From Liolophura sinensis (Eukaryota > Mollusca > Polyplacophora > Chitonida > Chitonidae), in assembly GCF_032854445.1 (NCBI RefSeq), contig NC_088305.1, forward strand, positions 17,471,717 through 17,535,716: a stretch of 64,000 bases of DNA, in the 5' to 3' direction. Below the pieces are notes generated by a model, which saw nothing but the letters and a program-made list of their open reading frames with translations, was not told the DNA's origin and made no database searches. Below, in pieces: positions 47,736 through 60,178 of this stretch. Numbering within the stretch: position 1 is the first letter of the stretch; every line of letters begins with the position of its first letter. The translations under genes were made by a program, and so were the position numbers.

Positions 47736-50700
47736 ATCTTGGGGTACACAATATCACGCTGTAGATGCCGCCACAGACAAATCTTTAACACGGGCAAACT
47801 GATGTAAAAACACAGAAATTTTCCATCACGCAGGCGTAATGAATGAAGATTTTATGCTGACCATTGTCAGCCTGTTTGCTTAGCATTGCTATTATAACCG
47901 CGTGGCTGTGGATACTACATAAGACTTAGGCATTTTCTTTGATGCTCGCATTAAGTGTCACAGGAGTAGAAGATAGCCTATTCAATCGGTTACTATTGAT
48001 ATGTCTTCGTTAAGCACTATCAAGTGTATTCAGGAAGCAAGATTTCCTTTATTTCACTGAACAGGTTTGTGATTAAGGCAGTGATAGCTACGCAAATGGT
48101 TGACAACAAATGCCCTCGATGCATTTTGTTCATACAAATCAACGTCTTGGCTTCGTGGTTGATGAAATCAACAGCGTAAACCGAAACCCTATTGATCTGC
48201 TTTGGTTGTCTCTTGTTTGGATTCCGTTTGGCTGTTGTTCATTTATTTTTCATGCTACACTTGTCAGAAGCTGTCTCTTGTGGCAAAACCACGTTCGATA
48301 ACAGCACTCATTGTGTAGCTTCTGTTCTTGGGTTGTCAACTATATTTTTGTGACAGATTTATCATTCATCTAAGCTTTCTTAGTTGTATTTATGCCTAGC
48401 TCTGCTAATTAATGCGTACACTGTTAGAAGTAACAGTTCCACAGGTGGCTTCATATTTGGTAGAACTGTGCAAACTACCAAACTACAAAGTGGCTGGAAT
48501 GGTAACACTGTGTACCACTGAGAGTATCGCTGCATAATTATCAGTCTGAAAAAAGGATATTTGCGGGAAAATTTCGTCAACGGAGTAAAATGATGTGTTT
48601 TAGTCTTCCCAGTGACTAATACTAATGTGTGATGGACACCGTTACGTTCCCTTTTCATCAAGGCATACTCTCACTATGAATAAATTCATATGTGGTAGCT
48701 GAAAGGTAAACGATAACACATTTGAACATACTGCTATAAGACTCAATAACGAACTAGCATTATGCCAATAACACTCACCCTCATTCTGAGAATGTCAGTG
48801 AAAGGGATGAATCTTGTTTTATCTATATCCTATACATCGTTTCTATTATATCCAAATGACATTAATTAATATGGATTCTGCGACCCCCTAGTTGTTAATG
48901 TGATATAACCATAGTTAAGACGCCAGAGAGCACGGTGTTTGCATATACCGCTTTATTATCGGTAAGGTGGATGCTTAGGTATGTGTGCATAGTTGTAGTA
49001 CCAAATAGAGCACACTTTATAATGTAAAGAGTACACAGTTCCGAAGAAAGGAACAAATAAATGCATATCGTAGGTGTCAGACATACGCTGTACAGTTAAC
49101 CATCCTACAAGCTATAAAATACACGGGCTTTCGATATTCCGATTTCAAAGTTGATCGCCAGGTTAGAAAAGGTTACTCCTTGTAGCTCTGCCTGTTCAAG
49201 AGGTATGTTAATATCAAACCATAAATAGCTGCGTGCAACAGCTTTGAAGCAGAATCCAGTTTTCTATTAATTTTCTTACTGTGGTGGTAAATGTTTCCTA
49301 TGTTTATGTGTCAAGTTCACAGCTGGTCTATTGATGGATGGGTAGTTTGGTAGACCGTGGACATTTAGTCGATTGTGGGGCCATAAAATCAAAATAGTAT
49401 ACACCTTGCATCTTTAAATCGATTTACATCTGGTCCGAATGTTCAACAAATAGGGATTAGAATCAATATCCAACCCGAGCCACAGGCGGTGATGAGTAAA
49501 TACGATAATAACTTATTGATTCACATTGCATTGTAAACTATATGGCTCTTTTACTTTCAAGTACATCAGCAAAACATTAAATATGGAAGCAAGTGGTGAA
49601 AAAAGATGCTGCCATATAGTGCCTTTCAGGTTGTCTCGCGCGTTGTCTTGAAAAAGTAGCTTCCATAATTATCCCTTGGCTTTGAAGTTTTTCCCCAACG
49701 TTTTCGTGCCGCTTTCAAGCGTTTTAAATGTTATCTCTTACCGGTGACACACCTGCTGAAAAATTCAAGACAAAATGAGATGAATAACAAGATTCGCTTT
49801 CATTTGTCGTATTGGTTGTCTGGAGATTATAAAATGTGCACTATATATAGCAGGGTCATTCAGGGTCACAATGCAACCTCCAGCCATGCATAGCTTGAGT
49901 GGACTTTTATTGAGGAACAGTCAAGAATATCTCACTATCTCTGAAATTTTAACTATTATGTCATGGGCTCTTCTTAACAACGTGGAAAGAATTTCATACG
50001 ACGGTCAATTTCTTTCTGTTCGAGCATGATGTAGGCTACTCGCTGATGTCATTCAGTATCAAAAAATTTGCGTGTTCCGTAAACCTAGCCATATGTTGCC
50101 TCAAGAGATACTGTGAATGATTCTTCAATGTTAAAGACCGATGATTGGAATCCACGATATTTATCAAGATGGCAGCCAGCATCCGGTGAAGTGTTTGAGA
50201 TACATAAAATCTTCTATGAACTCTCCATGAAAGCTTAAGAGGTATGCGAGAAAACGCCACAGTTATATAGGAACCTGACTGAAATAAGAATTTATGATAT
50301 ATTTCACTTTAAGGAAATAAAATGTATTTCGTGTTAAAGAGTGATAGGAAATAATTACGTGCACTCACAAGATATAGATGTCTCCTGTCGAAATCGGCTT
50401 CACTGATGTTGCAGGAAAGTCCTTGAATTCCTGACAGGGCATAAGCTGAAACTTTTTGATGCCAGGCGCAAGTCCGCATTGTCTAAACCCCAGTAGAACT
50501 CCTTATTTGATATAGCTCAAAAAGACAGCATGTACTTTCAGCATTAACAAATTCACATTAAAGAACTAGGTGAACTGCAGCATATTCAGAAGTGAAAATG
50601 GTAAAAGGTGATTTCCAACGTATCCGGGCAAAAGGCAACTGCCGGCTTACCACAACACCAGTGCAAATAGATAAAGGCAACTGTTAAGATGTCAGGCTGA

Positions 50701-51384
50701 AGGGATCATTGCCAGTTGTTATTCTCCCAGTGCAAACGGTAAAATGTGATCTACAACGTTGCAGTTCTATGAACTTGACACCGCTACACGAGATGAGCAA
50801 ATGTCACGCCTGTATACAGCTTCAAAACAAGCACAGATGTGCAAGACGATATGAACATTACAATTCCACCGAAATCATGTTTCCCGGAGTCTCGTAGGTA
50901 GACCACATGTGGATTATTATGCAAGCTGTTCCAGAAATGCGAACTGACGTCCTCTACCAATGTTTTGCCATTTGCAATTGAAAACGATAAAGTGCGCTGA
51001 TGTGTTGTGAAAACGCATGTGGCGCATATTTCTACCTCCTATCAACTACATTCCGCTTAGCGTGTGTTTTCCACATGACGGGAAAAAGATATCGTATACG
51101 TGTAGCTACACGGACAACATACAACTGCCTATACCAGCTTGATTGTTTATACTACGTCTGCCTGCTGATACAATGTCTCTATGGATGAAATAACGGAGAA
51201 CTCTGCATAAACAGCAAAAAGTGCCCCTTGTAGAAATGGGATTTCAAAAAGATCCACTGACAAATGCAATATTTATTTATTTGGTTGTTGCTTAATGAAA
51301 TGCTTAATGAAGTAATTTTTGTCTTACCCGATCACGAGTAGTCTTCTTGATAGGGCAAACTGGAGTTCAGTTTAAACTTAATTT
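47736..51384. other. Intergenic
   Basis: No supported gene. Possible partial Rep-B similarity at about 49270-49305 (TGTGGTGGTAAATGTTTC) and a weak duplication of GGTAAAAGGTGATTTCCAAC near 50599 and 50738. Confidence 0.45.
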
Positions 51385-51656
51385 TTTTTTAGTCATATGA
51401 CGACGGAGCCCTTGGAATGCATTCATTGTGCTTACTTGTTGCCTCAGTGCTGCTTCACTAAAACGACTTACCGAAGGCAAGTATGTCACAGAACCCTAGC
51501 CATTGTACTGATACGGGTCAACCAGTCGTTGCTCTTCCCGTATAAGCTGAACGCCAAGCGAGGAAGCTACAACCTCCTCTTTTAAAGAGCCGACCCAGGA
51601 TTGACTCGGGATCTCCTACCCCCGAAGCGGACGCTCTATCAACTGAGCCGTCGGGA
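51385..51656 (-). mobile_element. SINE-2, second long copy
   Basis: Reverse complement head GACGGCTCAGTTGATAGAGC, GTCCGCTTCGG..CCCGAGTCAATCCTGGGTC, body with GCAACGACTGGTTGACCCGT and AGTGAAGCAGCACTGAGG, and end CATATGACTAAAAAAAAATT. It has no clear TSD. Divergence from 28134-28494 is substantial. Confidence 0.75.
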
Positions 51657-52692
51657 GGCAGGAAGGTGGACAGCATGATATCTATTGCGAAATCACGCAT
51701 GAAATCTATTGCACTTAACCTCACTGGCCAAAGAGCGTTTGTCCTAACCACTGTTCGCAGTCGTTTTAAACAATCGATCATCGACATGATTAAGAAAAAT
51801 CAATTATGCACCGAAGAAGTGTAGGCCCTCTATTCACTATGTATGTGATAACAAATGTGTATTGGAACAAAAGCTTGGAATAAAGTCATGTTGTGTTTGT
51901 ATCGCCCCAGATGAATCACACTGCCAATCCCAGGCGTGGATAACATGTTAAGCGATATCGTCCGATCGGTCTAACACTAGTTCCCATCCCTAGAGGTGGA
52001 TTCGGGTACAAGTATGAGTAGAATACGTCAGCCGATAAAGTATACTGACTCTACCTAGGTAATGTTAGATGACTTCTACTTCAATGGTTTCAATTTTGAT
52101 ATCTCACATCAGAGATACAAATGTATATATAAGTAGGGAGATTCTAAAGGAAATCAATGTGGTGGATAAAATTGGCCGCGCTTGTTGAAGGCCAACGTTT
52201 TCCCAGAAGAGGAGCCATCTCAAAATATGATTAGATAAGATCTTTACCATGGAATAAAACTGTTTGCATGTTCTAGTTGGGATATTTCTATGAAGGGTTA
52301 TGTATCAAATCGCAACAAGAACACTTGATCAGTATGGTGTAATCCAAAGAACTCTAAGGCTAGAAATCTTGTCCGCTCACTCCATTTACTCAGCATATAG
52401 CCGGACATGACCAATGTGTCAGGTTTGTATAACTGGAAAAAAAGATTGAAAAATACCGCCAAATGGCTGTATTTCAACGACTACGACAAGGAGACGGGCT
52501 TGTGGCAAGAGTGACGTAAGACAAATGTAACGATGAAAGCAAATAAAAAAGGATTAAATATTTGGATTTGTTAAATTCATTTTCATATTGTATTCCTGAA
52601 ACAGTGATAACTGAGTTCTGGTAATAACCTGTAATATTAAAAGCGCGAAAATAGAACACAAAACGCCTGAACAGAAAATTCAAATTTTGTTC
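51657..52692. other. Intergenic
   Basis: Nothing recognised. Confidence 0.5.
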
Positions 52693-53226
52693 TCAGGAGT
52701 TATTATGTGTTTTAAACAAACAGTCCAGTAAACATATATTCTGTATTAACTGATGGAGGAATATGAGAAAGCCCCGGATACAGCATAAAGTAACAGTTAA
52801 ACCAACAGGAGCTAGATTCAAGGAAGGCAAATTCTTCAGCAGCAATTTATCGCGGCGCTTGGATCGTTGACTATGACCGCTTCTTAATAATGGGAAACCA
52901 ATGGGAAATGAAAGATGGACCTTTTGAAAAGCCAAATTGCTTTTGAGACAATAATATGTACATTTTACATTTATTGCTAACTGCTTATTATTTCTATGGG
53001 AATGAGATTGAAATAGTGACTGTAGAGCAGGATGCTTCTTCTTTGGTTGATAAGCGGTATACAAATGTTGGAATATAACTGTTGTTGACAAATTTGCCAA
53101 GTTCAATTCACAGCACAGTATAAATGACAAAACCGCAAAAACAACCAGCAAGAGGCGGTCGTGTTTACGATGTGAGGTTGTCCCCCATGTAACTCCATTC
53201 AGAATATGAAATCTGGTAAGTGTCAT
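52693..53226 (-). CDS. Hypothetical 177-residue ORF, possible type II membrane anchor
   Basis: The longest open frame after the receptor and transposase, starting with a true ATG at 53226. A short basic N-terminus (SHRKHDR) precedes one hydrophobic segment at about residues 25-40 (LLLVVFAVLSFILCC). This arrangement is seen in Golgi glycosyltransferases and sulfotransferases. The remainder is Lys/Ser-rich with a second hydrophobic part near the C-terminus. No catalytic motif of those families is visible and I recognise no domain. It could be a first exon, a small secreted or membrane protein, or a chance frame. Confidence 0.25.
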   Translation of the reverse strand: MTLTRFHILNGVTWGTTSHRKHDRLLLVVFAVLSFILCCELNLANLSTTVIFQHLYTAYQPKKKHPALQSLFQSHSHRNNKQLAINVKCTYYCLKSNLAFQKVHLSFPIGFPLLRSGHSQRSKRRDKLLLKNLPSLNLAPVGLTVTLCCIRGFLIFLHQLIQNICLLDCLFKTHNNS

Positions 53227-53597
53227 GAACTGGAACCTCGACGTTATCTACTACTGGTTAAAATTGATTCGGCGGTACATTTGCATCCGTACAGCTAGAT
53301 TTCCAAACCCTTCTGCCAAAAGACAGCTCTGGCGTCACTACTGAGGCACTAGGCGGTGGGGTGTATAGGGATGGGCTATTCCTTTTAGTGGACATAATGT
53401 CATTATTACGTTTCTCAGAAGCCCTTCCGATAACACGCGGTAATTTTGTAATCACTACCGGTGGCTAAATCTGGGGACTAATTCTTTCATTCAATTTTCT
53501 CGATCGAGAGCAGAGACTTTAAGACAGCTGCAAAGTTTGCACCATTTATCGTGAAGAGACATACTAGCGTTTATGCATGTGTATTCGTATATCCTGG

Positions 53598-53869
53598 GGC
53601 CTCTGTGGCTCAGTTACTTAGCGCGCTAGCGCAGCGTAATGACCCAGGAGTCTCTCACCAATGCGGTCGTTGTGAGTTCAAGTCCAGCTCATGCTGGCTT
53701 CCTCTCCGGCCGTACGTGGAAAGGTCTGCCAGCAGCCTGCGGATGGTTGTGGGATTCCCCCGGGCTCTGGCCGGTTTCCACCCACCATAATGCTTGCCAC
53801 CGTCGTATAAGTGAAATATTCTTGAGTACGGCGTAAAACACCAATCAAATCAAATCAATAAATAAATCT
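53598..53869 (+). mobile_element. SINE-1, full length, young, perfect TSD
   Basis: Head GGCCTCTGTGGCTCAG with box A (about 53606-53617) and box B-like GAGTTCAAGTCC (53674-53685). The conserved body follows (CCTGCGGATGGTTGTGGG, CCGGTTTCCACCCACCATAA, CTTGAGTACGGCGTAAAACA), then the CAAAT/AAAT tail. TSD TATATCCTGG at 53588-53597 and 53870-53879 is exact. It is the best reference copy here. Transcription by RNA polymerase III and movement by a partner LINE are inferred from the class. Confidence 0.93.
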
Positions 53870-53967
53870 TATATCCTGGAGAGTACATTCATCGCGTCGG
53901 AAAAGTCTAAGCAACTGCTACCAGATAAGGCAAATGTGAAACAAAATTTTACATTTATTTATATTTA

Positions 53968-54125
53968 GTTTTTTAATTATTTATTTGATTGGTGTTTTAC
54001 TCAAAAATGTACTAAAAAAATTGCACTTATACGACAGGCGAGCTGTGGAAACCACAACCATCGGCAGGTTTCTGACAGACCGTCCTACGTGCAACGGAAG
54101 AGGAAGTCAACATTAGCTGAGCTTA
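53968..54125 (-). mobile_element. SINE-1, old and 5'-truncated
   Basis: TTATTTGATTGGTGTTTTAC, CACTTATACGAC, CATCGGCAGGTTTCTGACAG and ACGTGC..GAAGAGGAAGTCAAC are recognisable. Several internal deletions are present. Confidence 0.65.
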
Positions 54126-54474
54126 ACATATATGTAGGCGTCATATCCTTTATAGCTATATTCCGTTTCGTTGAAAGTAAATTATGGCCGAATTAAAGAG
54201 ATGTGAACAGAAACAGTTGTACGTCTTTGCAATACCTTATCAGAAAGTGAGATACCTGGGTGAATCATAAGCTGATCGTGCGCCACCGGAAGTGGGTATT
54301 CGTATCCACGGCCTCATCGCTGATTTGAGATATCGGTATAGGCCTGAACGCGTGATGGCTTCGCCATTCTAGCGCAACCATATGTGAACACATTGATTTT
54401 TATTTTGTCTCACATCAGTGCCACCGTTTATTGCCCAATTGGCCCTCGTGTTATCTAAGCATGCATCGGCTACC

Positions 54475-55072
54475 TACACTGTTAAAATTCTGTGTAAAGG
54501 TTTAAATATTTCCGTACAACCTTTATGAATTTTTGTGTAATCGTGTATATAATTCACTAAACGTTTCACTGATTTCTAGAATGTAATCAATGGTGCCCAG
54601 ATTTACTGAGATATGGGAAAATATTCACGTCGGTTCTTTAAACTCAGTAATAATCTTGGTTTTGAAACAATACTTCGGCGATTACATTAACTTTATAAGT
54701 CTAGCAGATTCCAACGGATATAATCTGTTCTGAACTGTTTTTGGAGATGACATATACGACGAATATTGGGCTATACTCGTTGGAGTATAGCAGTATATGC
54801 CAACATATACTTCAAACTCTGTAAAAGTGTGTCTTAAAATACCGATACCAATACCTTACCAATATCATGGAGGTAGAATTATGTAGTCTACCTCCAATGC
54901 TTACACAGTTAACATCAGCCTGGCTAAGCCCAGTTTACTTTATATTGAGTCTAGGTGTACTGAAATTATTACCTATACCAATACACGTATACTTAAACAA
55001 AATGTTACTGAAATCGACGCAGCCCAGCTGGAAATTTTCAGTACAAATTTACCACATTATTTTTACAGGGTA
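54475..55072. mobile_element. 598-bp MITE-like element with imperfect terminal repeats
   Basis: The left end TACACTGTTAAAATTCTGTG and the reverse-complemented right end TACCCTGTAAAAATAATGTG agree over most positions. Inside are two clean hairpins: GCTATACTC-GTTG-GAGTATAGC at 54770-54791, and GGAGGTAGA/TCTACCTCC near 54870-54896. No transposase frame is present. No convincing TSD was found, so boundaries and class are tentative. Confidence 0.4.
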
Positions 55073-56521
55073 GCATCTAGAACCAAGTGTTTCTCGTCAG
55101 CCAATATATTATGAAGTGATATCGTGCAGTAAGTCTCACGCACGTCGTTATCTTCTGAGTGCTGTCTTCTTATCAGTAGGGCGGAACACTCACTAAAGCA
55201 TATTGACGCTGCATATATAACGATATGGTATGCACGAAAAGCTCACATCGCGATAACGCAGATTTCTGACACACAAAACACATAGAATCTGCAAAGATCA
55301 CCGGATTATAGCACACGCTTACAGTATTGGCAGGATGTAACACATGACAGATTATCGATCCAAACTAAACTAGGTCATTGTTTGACTTTCAGGGGGAAAA
55401 GTATTCTTTGTCACGCCATAAAACGTGTGTACATCTGTCTCATACAACAGGATAAAAACAAGCACATTTATATCCCGTTCTCCCAACTGGCACACGCAGG
55501 TTAGCTTTACTTCCAGGCGAAATCTGTGTGCTAATCTACCAATGTTCCTCAGAATCAAATTGTCTCCGGACAGTTTTTACACAGGAAGATATCTCTTGCA
55601 TGAGGTAGAAAATTGCTCGTGTTTTTACAGATGAATTACTGAGTGTAACAGTCTCCATTGTCCGATGTGGGCGGAATGACCACTGTGATCTGAAAGCACC
55701 CCTAAGTACATGTATATTAGCTCTAATGGGCGTATATCTGTATTTTACTAGTATTTATGCACGGAACTGACTAGGAAAAAACAGATTCCGGAGAGAAATT
55801 TCCGACAAAACTTCACCAGGTACCTGACAAATATCCTGACTTACAGCGACAGTCAGACTAGCACAACTAGAATGGAATACATAACTTCATCAATAAACCA
55901 TTTGTCACCGGCGGTTTTATATGTAGATTTGGAGGAGCTCCAAGTATCCTATTGCCTCTGTGGCGCTTAAACTGAAATTATTAGCATGGTAATTCTATTT
56001 ATGTTACCCACATTGGTTATTTACACTATTATATTAATGTCACAGTCTACAGTTGATTTATTTTGCAATATTAATGTAACAGTTTATAGTTTATTTATAT
56101 CTCTGAAATAAACTATATATGGGTAACAGTCACATGTGACCTTTACATGTGACCCGCTGTAAGATTCAGTAAGACACTTTGTCCCTTATGGTTAATTTAC
56201 CTTTAGTCAAGATAATGCAATTAAGCTCAAATCATAAATCAGGACGAAACAACAGAAGAAGGTCTTAGCATTTATCAATTGGTGCACAGATTATTTAAAA
56301 ACAGAACATCTGTGTCTATTGGTACACATCTGACAATTCTCCGTGTCCATTTGAATGTATCACTTGGCCTGGTTTTCTTGTAAGTATTTATTTATTTTGA
56401 CACTAATATGGCAGCCGCCAGTGTAATGGGATGCAGGGTACGAGATAAGGCTTTGGCAAAATCTCTTAAGGCTTAACAAACTGCATAAGACAAAAGCAGA
56501 AAGCAATCTCTCAATTTATTA
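55073..56521. other. Intergenic
   Basis: No supported gene. A ~42-base imperfect tandem duplication (ATATTAATGTMACAGT) lies at 56031-56105. A perfect 12-base palindrome GTCACATGTGAC lies at about 56129-56140, with a second ACATGTGAC right after it. Confidence 0.45.
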
Positions 56522-56533
56522 TAAGGTAACATT

Positions 56534-56810
56534 TTCTTTTTTTCTTTTTTTTTTTTTTTGATTGGTGTTTTACGCCGTACTCAAGAATATTTCACTTATA
56601 CGACGGTGGCCAGCATTATGGTGGGTGGAAACCGGGCACAGCCCAGGGGAAACCCACGACCATCCGCAGGTTGCTGAAAGACCTTCCCACTTACGGCCGG
56701 AGAGGAAGCCAGCATGAGCTGGACTTGAACTCACAGCGACCGCATTGGTGAGAGGCTCCTGGGTCATTACGCTGCGCTAGCGCGCTAACCGACTGAGCCA
56801 CGGAGGCCCC
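56534..56810 (-). mobile_element. SINE-1, full length, perfect 12-base TSD
   Basis: T-rich tail at the left, entire body, and head ending GCCACGGAGGCCCC. TSD TAAGGTAACATT at 56522-56533 and 56811-56822 is exact. Head and body are close to the 53.6-kb copy. Here the tail is an interrupted poly(A) instead of CAAAT repeats. Confidence 0.93.
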
Positions 56811-56822
56811 TAAGGTAACATT

Positions 56823-58444
56823 AAACCTTATTTTATGCCAAGAAACGAACTCGTATAAGTAACATACAGGATACACAGTGACTTCAACACTGGAAAAACT
56901 TTCTGGATTTATGTGTTTGTGTCTTTCGTATTTTCCATCCACTTACATGTCTTCAAATAACGCCAGAAAAAATATACATACATAATTGTGAATGCTCCCT
57001 TATTAGTCGGTATACGTGTACGTAAACGTCACCACAGAAAATAAAAATGCTGCATAAATGAAATATCCAAAAAAATATGCACTATTTAATGATGGAGAAT
57101 GAGCTGAATTTGTCCACATAGACTGATATACTTTTTTTACCCAACCAAGGAAATGCGTGTTAGAATTTTCTTATTATATATAGCTTTCCGTAGGCCTATG
57201 TATTTAAGCGGTTAGGACAAATTTATGTTACTTAGAAAATCTGTGGAAAATCTAAACGGATTCCTTATCAAGAATTTCTAATAATTTGGAGAGAAGATAT
57301 GAAACTGAATATTTACAGGAATTGGTGACAGTTCTTGCAAAATGTTGTATCAAACCGCCATTTTTCTCGCCATTGTGGAATAGGTACTTCTCTGCCTAAC
57401 TCGGCTTTCTCTCACATACAAACAACTTTTCTAAGCAATTCCTATTATAAGAAGTGCGGGAAAGATACACTATCTCACTGGAAACTCTGTGCCATACATG
57501 ATGGAACCTGATGTTTAGAAACTATCGGAAATTGTGCAGATAAGTAGAGTAGTGGTTCACACTCTGTTAAGCGAGACATTAGTTTATCGTTACGGACATT
57601 TGCCCCTGTACCTAGATGCAATCTGCAGGCTGATTACATTTCACAAACATACATTCGAGTGCAATCGGAGAAACACGTTTCAGAGCGCTTAATGGTAAAA
57701 TGTTTACCTTTATCTCATTGCAAATCTTACGGAAAGAAAGGTCTGCTCGTACATGTACGAGAGGTGTTTGCGTTAACATGTTTAACGGCTATGCGTTGCT
57801 GCCCTGCCGGATCATTTCTTTGTAGAGTCTCTGATAACATCAGTATGCGTACATGACACCAGGAGCTCATATAAATGATTTGCTGGAGTTTTCCTCTACC
57901 AGTAAACAGCTTAAAGCGACATTTTAGCAGGAATAGGTCGAATATGGGTCATGGGCTGTAAAACGTGAGCACAGGCGTTATGCTAAGAAAATTCAGTACC
58001 TATTATGACTGAAAAGTCACACTCGCTTTTGCGTCACATCTATTGGTATTTACCACAACTGCATATTTTTATTCATTAATGGCGTAGTTGTCATGGGAAC
58101 AGGTTTTCACAGTCTTTTGCAAACTACAGCACACCTGGCATTTGATGTAAAGCAATCCAATACACATGGAACTCTCCAAATATCGGATGTTAAGATAATA
58201 TCGCTTATACGTTCTCTTTGATTGCTTTATTTATTATATATCTAAGAATCCTCTTTTCACGTGATGACATAATTTACACATGGAAAACTGTCCAACACGC
58301 AAACAGATATAAGAATTTGTTCTGCAAGGAAACAGTGCCCATAAAAAGAATCCCTTCATCGAAACTATAGGTATTTGAGCCTATCCTACAGGAAAATAGT
58401 AACAATAACTAAAATAGGGAAACAATTCGCGTAAGAACCTCATG
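56823..58444. other. Intergenic
   Basis: Nothing recognised. Confidence 0.5.
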
Positions 58445-58830
58445 CATAGGGAGGCGGTACGAGTTCATAAGAACCTGCCTCTCACATAGGGAAACGGTTA
58501 TCACAAAAACCTGCCTCTCACATAGGGAAACGGTTATCACAAAAACCTACCTCTCACATAGGGAAACGGTTATCACAAAAACCTGCCTCTCACATAGGGA
58601 AACGGTTATCACAAGAACCTGCCACCCACATAGGGAAACGGTTATCACAAGAACCTGCCTCTCATATAGGGAAACGGTTATCACAAGAACCTGTCTCTCA
58701 CATAGGGAAACGGTTATCACAAGAACCTGCCTCTCATATAGGGAAACGGTTATCGCAAGAACCTGTCTCTCACATAGGGAAACGGTTATCACAAGAACCT
58801 GCCTCTCACTTTGGGAAACAGTACGCAAGG
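58445..58830. repeat. 36-bp minisatellite, nine full units plus flanking partials
   Basis: Full units start at 58483 and every 36 bases to 58771, of the type CACATAGGGAAACGGTTATC plus ACAAGAACCTGCCTCT. Units 5-8 alternate CACATAGGG/CATATAGGG together with CTGCCTCT/CTGTCTCT, that is, a 72-base higher-order dimer repeated twice. A degenerate unit lies at each edge. Because 36 is divisible by three, a 104-codon repetitive frame stays open on the minus strand. I do not regard it as a gene. Confidence 0.95.
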
Positions 58831-59700
58831 AAAATTTCCTTGGGGAGTAATGTCCTTCCATGGTCTAGGTACACATGGGTGCCCCAGAAGGCGACTAATT
58901 ATTGACTAGTGTGGTGGCGGCGTCAAATATAGCTCGCCTGGTTAAGTCAACTTGGCAAGTCCGTTTTTTTTTTTGTTTGTTTTTTTTGCTTTGCACCACA
59001 CACACGACTGATGGTCGTCAGTTGTGTGAAAAACCCTAAAGAAGCAAACAAGTAAATCAAAAATCTTTGATGTAATTAAAAAAAATCTTAGCCTGGTAAA
59101 AATTATGCTGGTAAACTTGTACAAGACGGCATGTACAAGAGATTTCCCTAGCGTGGTGTTACTGTTCCCGCCTCTGTGTACCAGAGCTACCTTTAAGAAT
59201 TACAGCACGTGCCGACTAGACATGTGGCAGAGATTATAAGGGAGTATCATGTACACTTCAAGTCAGACACCAATTTGCGCAGAGGGATGCGAAGTTTGGG
59301 GTCGCGCGAGGATGTGAAGCTTAGGTGTAACAAAGCTAGTTAAATACAGAGTTAAATATACGTAGGGGTAGCAGACGTCTAGGGTGTGACGTCACAATAT
59401 CGATTATGTGTCATGGTGTTTTGTAGGCAGTAGAACTCGCTTATATAAAGGATCTAGAACTGCACCATAGCTTAGCTGAAAAAAAAAATCTACTGCTAAG
59501 AGTTCCAGTCTCCATCCTTAGGTTACTTCTCTGACTCTGTCGCTCTGTTGAATATAGCGACGTGTTTTCTTTTATTAATTTAGTTCAAAATCACTACGGA
59601 ACATATTTCTTACCGATGCCTACATCATTGTTCCGTGAAAAATTAAATAAAAAACATGATATTAGAGCTATTTGTAATTGAAGGGGCTGTTCGTGTACTT
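58831..59700. other. Intergenic with CRE palindrome
   Basis: A TGACGTCA palindrome at 59388-59395 begins a ~65-base stretch similar to 62578-62642. No gene supported. Confidence 0.45.
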
Positions 59701-59862
59701 ACATTTTTCACACAGTACTATGGCCACACATTTTTCACACAGTACTATGGCCACACATTTTTCACACAGTACTATGGCCACACATTTTTCACACAGTACT
59801 ATGGCCACACATTTTTCACACAGTACTATGGCCACACATTTTTCAAATAGTACTATGGACAC
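59701..59862. repeat. 27-bp minisatellite, five identical units plus one variant
   Basis: Units of ACATTTTTCACACAGTACTA plus TGGCCAC start at 59701, 59728, 59755, 59782 and 59809 with no differences seen. A sixth, variant unit is at 59836. Frames on both strands remain open because the period is a multiple of three. Confidence 0.95.
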
Positions 59863-59924
59863 ACCTAATGGTAGACATACTTCACGCAACTCTTATGCGC
59901 ACACCCTCAGTACTGCACGAATCT

Positions 59925-60178
59925 ATTTATTTATTTATTTGATTAGTGCTTTGCCCCGACCTCAAGAATAGTTCACTTATCTGACGACGGCCAGCATTAC
60001 AGTGGGAGGAAAACCGGGCACTGCTGGAGGGAAACCCATGACTGACAGGTTGTTACAGTCCTTCCCACTTACTGCGGGAGAGGACGGTAGCACAGGCGGA
60101 CGAACTCGCAGCGGCTGCGTTGGTGAGAGACTCCTGGGTCAATGTGTAGTGCTATCGTGCTAAACCACTCAGCCACGG
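59925..60178 (-). mobile_element. SINE-1, near full length, diverged
   Basis: TATTTATTTGATTAGTGCTT tail side, body with GGCCAGCATTACAGTGGGAG, and head side GTGAGAGACTCCTGGGTCAA to CTCAGCCACGG. Many substitutions; only a weak TSD (TCTAT). It sits 60 bases right of the 27-bp minisatellite. Confidence 0.82.

Noticed and set aside
53598-53700. tRNA gene
   Set aside because: Same reasoning: it is the promoter head of SINE-1.
58445-58830. CRISPR array
   Set aside because: Repeats are directly adjacent with no spacers, in a eukaryotic context; it is a minisatellite.
58547-58861. 104-codon frame with a 12-residue repeat (ERQVLVITVSLC)
   Set aside because: The 36-bp minisatellite period keeps the frame open; no start context or unique sequence supports a gene.
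59656-59971. Nine-residue repeat frames on both strands (HFSHSTMAT and others)
   Set aside because: By-product of the 27-bp tandem repeat.
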